A stretch of DNA of 64,000 bases, taken from positions 3,782,001 to 3,846,000 of the forward strand of contig NC_092480.1 of assembly GCF_047495875.1 (NCBI RefSeq), in the 5' to 3' direction. The notes under the pieces are model-generated. The model ran no database searches and was not told where the DNA came from. It saw only the letters and a list, made by a program, of their open reading frames with translations. Made by a program: the position numbers and the translations under genes. Shown here piece by piece: positions 53,001 to 62,000 of this stretch (its first letter is position 1; the number at the start of each line of letters is the position of its first letter). Source of the stretch: Pithys albifrons albifrons. Taxonomy: Eukaryota; Chordata; Aves; Passeriformes; Thamnophilidae.

Positions 53001-56000
53001 AGCAGGGTCCTGTAATGTGGGGCTGCCCTGCAAGGCCACAGTAGTGCCCTGAGAAGCAAAGTGATGCCATGAGCACTGGCAGAAAACCCCACAAAGATCC
53101 TCCAGAGACACACAAAATCCACCCACTGAACCTCAAACACATTCAATACCCATCTTCACACATTCTCCTGTCACCCTGCTGAGATCAGCTTTACCTGGGT
53201 CACAGGGGGTGCAGTGAGACCTCAGGCTGCTCCCAGGCTGGGGGTTATAAGTCCCTTTAGGACATGGGAACTGAGCTGCAGAAGCAGTTCCTGCAGGGCA
53301 GTAGTGACCAGCTGAACATTCATTCTCCAAAAAGGAAGAGGAATTTTTGGGGCAGAAGAACCTGGTCCAAAGAGAGATTTAAAAAAAAAAAAGGACAGAA
53401 ATTTTCCTAGTAATATTCTATGCACAAATGGCTGAATAATAGCTCAGTAGTGGCACCAGCTTGTCTAGTGTGGCTGCTGCACTGTATGGACCAGAAATGA
53501 GACCTTCTCCTGCACATCACTACATCCTTACTTGTTTCCTCATGTGCCAAATTGATGGCATAATTGCAAAAGCCACAGAGACACAATTTTCTTAACTTGA
53601 GTCATAACACATCCAGGCTGTGATTCATCAACATGTAACAGTTAATCAAGGTCAAATCCACTCAGTAATTGGAGATAAATCCCCCAGGGAAAAGTCAGGC
53701 TCAGCATCAGGTGATTTTCAAGATCCTCTTCCCCTTCAACAGGCCTGTGCCAGCCTGTTGCCAGGGGAACCTTCTATTATCTCCAGCCATGAGCAAAGTT
53801 TCTGGCGCCAATGGTTTCTGTGCTCTGAACAGCCTAAATTCCCTTCCAGTGTAGCTGTATTTGGAGTGAGGACTTTTCCTGGTCCCATAATCATCTACAC
53901 AATGTTGTGCAAGAGAGCTCAGCAGCTGCTCTGCTTCATCCTGGAGACAAGTGCCTTTCAGTGGTAAAATATCTCCTTTTCCCACCACACCCTGCTCCGT
54001 GGTGACTGGAATCACAGTTATTTCCAGTAGTCCCTTACTCATATGGATAATGCTAAAATCACTCTTACCCTTCAGGACAGGGGAGGCAGCTGGTTTGTCT
54101 TTGAGAAGGGTTATAGGATCCTGCTGGACAAGCAACTGGAAGAGCTGTGCCCTTGGGACAGAAATACCCTGGGAAAGAAAGAAAGAAAGAAATGCCAGAT
54201 CAGGATCAGCAGTCTCTGGAAAATCAAAGGCAAACCAGGCATTGAAGTGGGATCTGAACTCACCCTGTGGACAGGGCTCTGGCTCCTCACCAGAGACACA
54301 GTAATGACCCTCTGGGCAAGGCTGGCACTGCTCCCCGTGGGTGTGGGGCAGGTGGGAGCCAGGGGGGCACGGGGCTGGAGCCCTGGAGCCAGGAGGGCAG
54401 AAGTGACCGACTGGGCACGGAGCTCCGGAGAGGCCGTCGGTGGGCACGGGGGTCTGGGCACCAGTGGCACAGTAGTACCTGCAGCCACAGGGGCACAGTG
54501 TGTTCCAAAGGGTACAAACCCCCCTTGCAGAGCATTCCTGCCTACACCAGAGCGTGGAAATGTGTTTGTTCTACTCACCCTGGGCTGCAGTGCCCGGAGG
54601 GCCCTTCCTGCCCAGAGCCATTGCAGTAATATCCCCCGGGGCAAGGCTGGCATTCCTGCAAACTCCTCCTGCCCTCCCTGTCAGCCCACGTGCCAGGGGG
54701 GCACTGCAATGGAGCTGCTGCACCTGGAGAATCAATCACCCCAGAGTGAGGAAATGCCACCTCCTGCTTTCCATAAGGGAAGAAAAGTGATGCTCCAAAG
54801 CACCCACCTTCGGGACAGTAATGCCCAGAGGGACAAGGAAGTCCTGAGTCTCCATCCTGGGGGTTTCTTACTCGGGCTCCACCTTTACACCAAAACCCCT
54901 CAGCACAATCTCCTAACAAAACAGAATAATCTATACAAAATATATGAAGACAGGAAAATAATAGGCATATAAATAAAAGTGTCAGAGTACAGACTGACAT
55001 CCAGTCATTTGCCATCGTGCAGAGCCACTGCCAGTGCAGAAATGAGTGGTGGAATGGTCAGCAAACAGCTTGGAAGGGCAAGGAGAGAGAACTGGCAGAG
55101 AGAGAAAAGCATTTCCCTTAGCTCTGACTGAGCACTGCCTCCATACATCAAGTGTTCAAGCACATGTTTCTCTTTAGAATCTATTTAGAATCTCTTTCTC
55201 TTTAGAATAATATATTCATTACATCCTGAAACATTAAGAATTTAGAAGTGCTTTGCTCAATTAGAGCCTTTCAGGACAAGGACCAGTAAAAAAAATTATC
55301 AGCACTGATGTGAAAGGACAATCCTGAAAAGGATGCAGAGGTCCTTGCTAGGTGTTCTGCCCTCTCCTTCTCTGCTAAACTTAATCACCTGCACATCAAT
55401 TACCTGAAAGGACTAGTCCTTTGGGAACTGGGCTGTACAAACAGACTAATAGTAAAAAAAGAATGCCAGACATGCTTGGCACTGACAAACTGCCCACTGG
55501 ATTTTTGTAAAGAACTATCACACACAGAATTCTAGTTTCTTCAGTCATTCTCTCACTTCTTGCTTAGGAAAATGAATCTTTTTCTTTCTCAGCAAGTTCT
55601 TGACAAGTAAAGTGGGACAGTTCACCTTAGCTGGGGTCAGAACCCTGGAGTCCCAGCTCCAACCCACACAACTCTCCAGCAGGAACAAGGATGCTCAGAA
55701 CAGCAGTTTACCTGTAGGGGCAGCAAGGCCAGGGAGTTCACAATATTTTCCTGGTGGGCATCTCTGACATTCCTGGAGAGATTTCAGCTTTTGCCTTGGC
55801 CCAAAGGTTCCTGCAGGGCAGCTGTACTGGGAGCTGCTGCTCGTCCCTGGTGGGCAGTAAAAGCCTCGTGGGCAGGGGAAAAGAGTGAAATCAATAACTG
55901 GCCCCTGCTGGCTGTCACAGTAATAACCTGCAGAGAGACAAAGGGAAGAAATTCCACTTAAAAGCTCCAGAGGTGCTGCTCATTAGCAAAGAACAGCTTC

Positions 56001-59000
56001 TCCCAGGCACACAAAGCACCTCGCTGGCCACTCAAACAAATAAACCCACTGCTGACCTGGATCAGCTATTGATCTGGCTCACAGCACTGCTGGCACAAAT
56101 ACTTATCAAAGCTTTCCACTCTTTAGAAGAAAATTTACCAGCCAGTGATCCCCAGAACACAGGACAAAGCTCACAGGTGACACAGAAAAAACGTTTGAGG
56201 ACATAACATTGATCTCTCTGTTTCCTTTCAGGTGCTGAATCCCTTCAAATAAACTTTCCCCACTGAACATCAGAGTTTTCCCTTGGCAATATTTGAATGG
56301 TTCAGAACACACAGATGTTACCAGTTCTTTCACATCTGAGTTGTTTCAACCTCTAATGGCCTTTTCACACAGAGACAGAAAATGTTCATCCCCAGCAAAG
56401 AAATAGAACCACTAAGGTAGGCAGCAAGTCTCTGAACCTTGATCCTATAGGATCCATAGGAAGGCTCAGGAGTCCAGAACAAGCAACCACCTCTTGTATG
56501 AGGGAAGAACAGAATAACATTTGGATATAACTCCTATTTTCTGGGTGCCTGTAGGGACTACAGCACCTCTGACTCCTGTCAGATCTCCCAGCAGGGAAGT
56601 GGCTTTTCCACTCTAAAATAGTGACTCACAGAAAGTAATTTATTTTGAATTTGTCCAATTCACACAAACTTAGTCCTTTGAGCACATTCCCAGAGACTTT
56701 GTCAGTCTGCAGTGCAGTTTATTCACCACTTACCCTCCCAGCACTCCCCAGTTGGGGCACTGAGCCCGGGCTCCTCACAGTAGAAGCCAGAGGGGCAAGG
56801 CTGGCACTCAGAAAGTGATCTCCTCCCTGGGAGGCTGGAAAAGGTGCCAGCTGGGCACAGCTGGGGCACTGCTGATGCTGCAGCTGAGAGAACAGAAGCA
56901 AGACAGAGAGAAATGAGCAGTGGAAGAATGGAGGGCACAGACATTATGAGCTTCATTGTAGCCAGGGAAACAGAGGTGAAGCCCATTACATTCTAAAGCT
57001 CAGGTATTGAGACAAAAATGTCACCTTATCACTTTCAGTGAACAGATCAGGAGGACAATTATGTGAAGAATTTGGGACTTTAGCACTATGGTCAGACCCC
57101 AAGTTGGCTACTACACTCAAAATCACCCATCAGCCCTCCAGATATTAAAGAACATGAAATATTCAGTATTTTGGATATTATGTGACATGAAATCCTTGGT
57201 CCTGGCTGTGCTGGATACGTACTGCAGTAGGTGCCCACAGGGCAAATGTTCCCAGTCACACCATCTGTGGGTTTAGGCAGAGCTGCTTGCCCTTCACAGT
57301 AAAATCCAGCAGCACATTCCCCACTGGGCACAGGCAGACCTGCAACACAGAGAGGATGGTGGCACTCAAAGCACTGAGAAAAAGGGAGAAGAGCAGGAAA
57401 AACTCACTGTCTTCCTCTGGAAGGCACCACAGGCATCTCCCAAACACCACTGGACATACTGAAAGCAAAGTGAAAGCACAGCAAAGGAGGGGGAGGAAAT
57501 GAAACCTCAGACAGTGTTTCAGCACCTGCAGAGGAGAATACAGGGGAGTCTGACAGGAGCCCCTGATCTTCCATGTCTGTGAACCTCTAATGAAGTGTGT
57601 TCATGCTGGTCCTCTGAAGATGGGAACATGGCCACAGAGACACTGTCTCTCACTTAAGGTCACAGAAAATTCAGGTTTATCACCCAGAAGACCTTAGATT
57701 TAGGGTCCTTAAAAAGCAAACATTCTCCTATCCACACAATGCCTTTACTTTAATTCCCCTCCAAACAGATTCCTCCTGTTCCCCAAAGACACACCTGAGG
57801 CATTGCAGTAAAGCCCTGGAGGACAAGGAAGGGGCTCTGGGCTCCCTCTGGGGCAGTAGAAACCAGCCGAGCACTTCCCTCCAGTGGCAGTGGCTGGACA
57901 GAGGCAGTTGGCATTGGTGTAGTTATCCAGGTCAAAGGGCTGGGAGGTCCAAGCAGCTGAGATGCAAAACCAGCCTGAGAAGAGAAAACATGCCTGAGAA
58001 GCTCTAGAAATGACAGAGCCCCATAAATCATCCTGAATAAAGCAGCTGGGATGGCTTTGTGTGTAATGTCTGCACAGCACAGCCATGAGCACACAGAGTA
58101 TGGGACAGGTCAAACCACCCAAAATTAACAGCACCATGGCACAGTTCTCCATGCAGTGATGCTTTTATAGAACACCACATCTGCAGAGATGGGGAAAGAT
58201 CTTGCAGCCTTAAGTTCAGTACTGTTCCTTTATGGTCACAGTTCTCCATGCAGTGATGCTTTTATAGAACTCCACATCTGCAGAGATGGGGAGACATCCT
58301 GCAGCCTTTAGTTCAGTACTTTTCCTTTATGGTCACAGAGCTCAATTCAGCTGCCTGGGCAGGTGCAGAAGCAGATGCAGAGACTGCCCAAGGCTACCAG
58401 ACACATCCCACATGAAGGCTGAGCTCATCTGAACCAGCAGATGGAAGTCAGGTGGATGCCCAGGGTGTGTTCAGTCACTGGATGACTGTAGTCAGGCAAG
58501 AGAATCAAGCAAACAGACTGGAAGGGCTGTGCTAAAAGCTGCAGGATAAAAGTACCAGCCCCCCAGACACATTGTCCCAGCTGCTGTGCCACCACAGCCA
58601 GGCAGCCCCACACTCACCTGCATCACACTGGCCCGAGGCAGCCGTCAAGCCCTCCTTGCCACAGTAGTGCCCAGGGGGACAGGGCAAGCAGCTGTCCAGG
58701 CTCTGTGTCATGGCATCAGGGTTGTAGTAGCCCCTGGGACAGGGAAACTCAGTGGCAAACCTGGTTCCTTTGGAATAAAGAGAGCAAGAACCTTTCACGG
58801 ACTATAAACACTGCCTTGCCTCTTGATCCTGCTGTATTCACTTCATCTCATCTTTTCCAATTTATCTCATTGCTGATCCCCACAGCCCTTCATGGCCAAG
58901 ACAGACTCTGGGTGCTGTTTAACTTGCCTGTGAGGGTGTTAAGGAATAGCCACATCTATGGTTTAAAATATTGGGGATTTTTGTTTGGGTTTTGTTTTGT

Positions 59001-62000
59001 TTGATTGGTTTTGTTTTTTCTGTGATGAACCAGACTGTCCCTGCTGTTTTGTTCACAGAGATCATTTCTTGCCTTTAAGAAGAAAGGTGTTTCAGCCTGC
59101 CCAGTGGGTTGCCCTGTCCCCTGGACCCATCTCACCTCTGGGGCAGTAAAATCCAGCTGGGCAGGGGTTTGTGCTGTAGCTGGTGCTGTTCTCTGGGCAG
59201 TAGTAGCCTGCAGCACAAGGGGAGCAGGCAGCTTGTCTGCTGAGGTTGTTGTAGGTCCCTGCACGGCACGGGGAGGGAAAGCTGCTTCCTTCTGGGCAGA
59301 AGTGGCTCACAGGACAGGGGCCTCCTTTCTCCTCCATACCTATGGCACAGAGAGTAGAAGGGGCATGGAACTGGAACTCTTCCCAGGAAATTATAATTTC
59401 TGTGACACAGCAAAGTGACAAGGGGGAATCAGGCTGTGCCCATTACAGGCAGACACCCATAACCCCCCAGTGCTCAATGCAAATATCTCATTTGGGAACA
59501 CAGACCAACTGCTGCTTCACCCTTAGCATGTTCACTGGTACAAATCCCTCAGACAAAATAAGTACAGGGCTTTGGATGACTGAGAGGAGGCAGAGGCAGG
59601 AATACTGAGGGAAAAGGTGGCAGTTTTTAAAGCTACCTGTTGCCAGACCCACAAATGGCTGTTGCCCCAGGGCAGCTCACCGGGTGGGGATGGTGAGGAT
59701 GCCCCAGGCAGGCAGAAGTACCCAGGTAAGCAGGGTCCTGAAGGGGCTGTGAGGCCAGTGGAACCACAGAAATGGCCCGAGGGACACTCTGTGCAGCTGG
59801 AGTCCTGCCAGTTGTGGAGCCTGAGAGGGACACAAGGAGGTTTTCTGTTGGCAAGAGTGGAAACTCAGCAGGTAAAACACTGATACCTTCAACTTGGCAG
59901 AGGGAGAGCAGCTGTGGAGCTTTTATGATCAGTGCAAGGACATGCCTAATGAGCCTTACAAAGCTGCCCTTGGTTGCTTAAAGGACTAAGGGAGAAACCA
60001 AGAAGAAAAGGAAATTAAAAATTAGCATCAGCAGAGCCCCAGAGCTCACCTGTCTGAGTAAGTGCCCACAGGGCACCTCTGTGGGATACTTGTGCCAGCT
60101 GGGCAGAAGTGTCCAGGTGGGCATGGGCCACCAGTGCTCGTGTTTGTGGCTCCATTAGGGTTTGGGACACTTGCTCCTGCATGAGGGAGACAGAGCAAAG
60201 GTATCCTGAATGATGTGAGTTGGTATCCACAGGAGAATCCTCCATGCCTAAGGAATGGCTTCCATAGGTGACAGAAGAGGATGTAATTTATTGCTGTTTC
60301 TAACTAAGGACAATAAAGCCAAACATCTTTAGTGGAATAGAAGAACTAACAGCAAGTATCACAAGGGCCACAGCTTCCTACTTTTTCACTCCTTTTGCCC
60401 TGTGAATGTTAAATTCAATACCTGCTGTGCAAAAGAATCCTGGCCAGCAGGGACCACTGGGAGAGGACAATCCCCATTCTCCACAGAACATTCCTGGAAG
60501 ACCACAGAGGTAGAAGAGTATCAGCAAACTGGGAGAAAAACCCAAACAAACAGAAGAGCTGAAGGATTGCATGCATTGACTGGGAGGCAAAGGGGAAGCT
60601 CTTGAAGGAGTAAATCCCTCAGCAGCAGCAGCACAGCTTGGAGAAACCCACATTCCAACATGATGTGAACCAAACTGCCCTGAACAGTCACAAAAAACCT
60701 GTGGCTCACTGGGGACACCACCAATGGGACAGAGATCCTCTTCTGACTGTATTTTTATACTCACATTTCCTAGAGGTCAAACAAATCAGAAAAACTAGGA
60801 AGGGGGAGATGCAGAGAGATCACCCTCTTAGACACGTCCCCGTAGGGAGAACCAGAGTCATATCCTGACCTGCAGGGCACTGCTGGCACCTCTCAGCCTG
60901 GCTGAGGCCATAGGAGGGGTTGTAAGTCCCAGGAGGACAAGGATAAAAGGTGATTCCAGTTCTCTGAGGGCAGTAGAACCCAGGAGGGCAGCGGTGCCTC
61001 AGTCCTCTTGAGCAGTGGAACCCAGCAGGGCAGGGAAGGCATTGGGCTTGACCTGTGAGGGAGAGACAGGAATTCCAAGGGAGCATGGAGGGAAATGGGA
61101 GGAGAGCACCATGTGCACAACTCACCTCAGGCTGGGAAGCAGGAATGGAAATGAAGTTATTTTGTGAGCTCTCCTGCAGTAACTGGCTTTCAAATTTGTA
61201 CTTTCTCCCAGGAGTGTTTGATTCAGCAAACTTCCCATTTTAGCAGCCCTGAGTTCCAGTCAGCTCCACATCTCCCCGTTAGGTGGCAGAGGGACAGAGG
61301 GAAAGCTGGATAGCTGCTTCCAGCCCTCTGTGCACTGCCACTGCTGCAAACCTCCCACAGCAGCTGCTGCAGGGTGGGAGCACTCCCTGTGTGACAGCAG
61401 AGGGAAGAAACCCCCAACAACTCCCCTCTCAACCCCTTTCTCTACCCCACTCCCCCCAAATACTGAATTTTCACAGTGGCAGAAGCTGTCAGGATGCAGC
61501 TAAAGCCCAGACAGCACCTCCACCATGCCACAGTGCATGGCCAAGCCCCAGCTCCTGACCTGTTGCATTGCTGTACTCTCCACTGGGGCAGGGGGAAGGG
61601 GCTGCTGAGCCTGCAGGGCAGAAATGGCCTTGGGGACAGAGGTCTCCAGTGACACCATCCTCTGGCCTTGCAGTCTTTGTCTTCCCTGTGCAGTAATAGC
61701 CTTAAAGCAGAAAACATTTGAGTCCTGCCTCTCTGTCAAAGCCAACTGCACCTCTAAGCAGCTGAAGAAGTTCTGGCTCTGTCTCACCTCGTGCACAAAG
61801 TCCCACAGGAGCATCTTGGCCAGACATGTTGCAGAAAAACCCAGGGGCACAGGGCAGGCACCACGTGGCATCCTGGGCTCCTCTCTGTCCATTCCAGGTG
61901 CCAGCAGGACATGGCATCTCTTTTGGGTGCATGGTGCCAGCTGGGCAATAATGCCCTTGTGGGCAAAGATCTCCAAATGGAAGCCCCACCTGAAGCAAGG

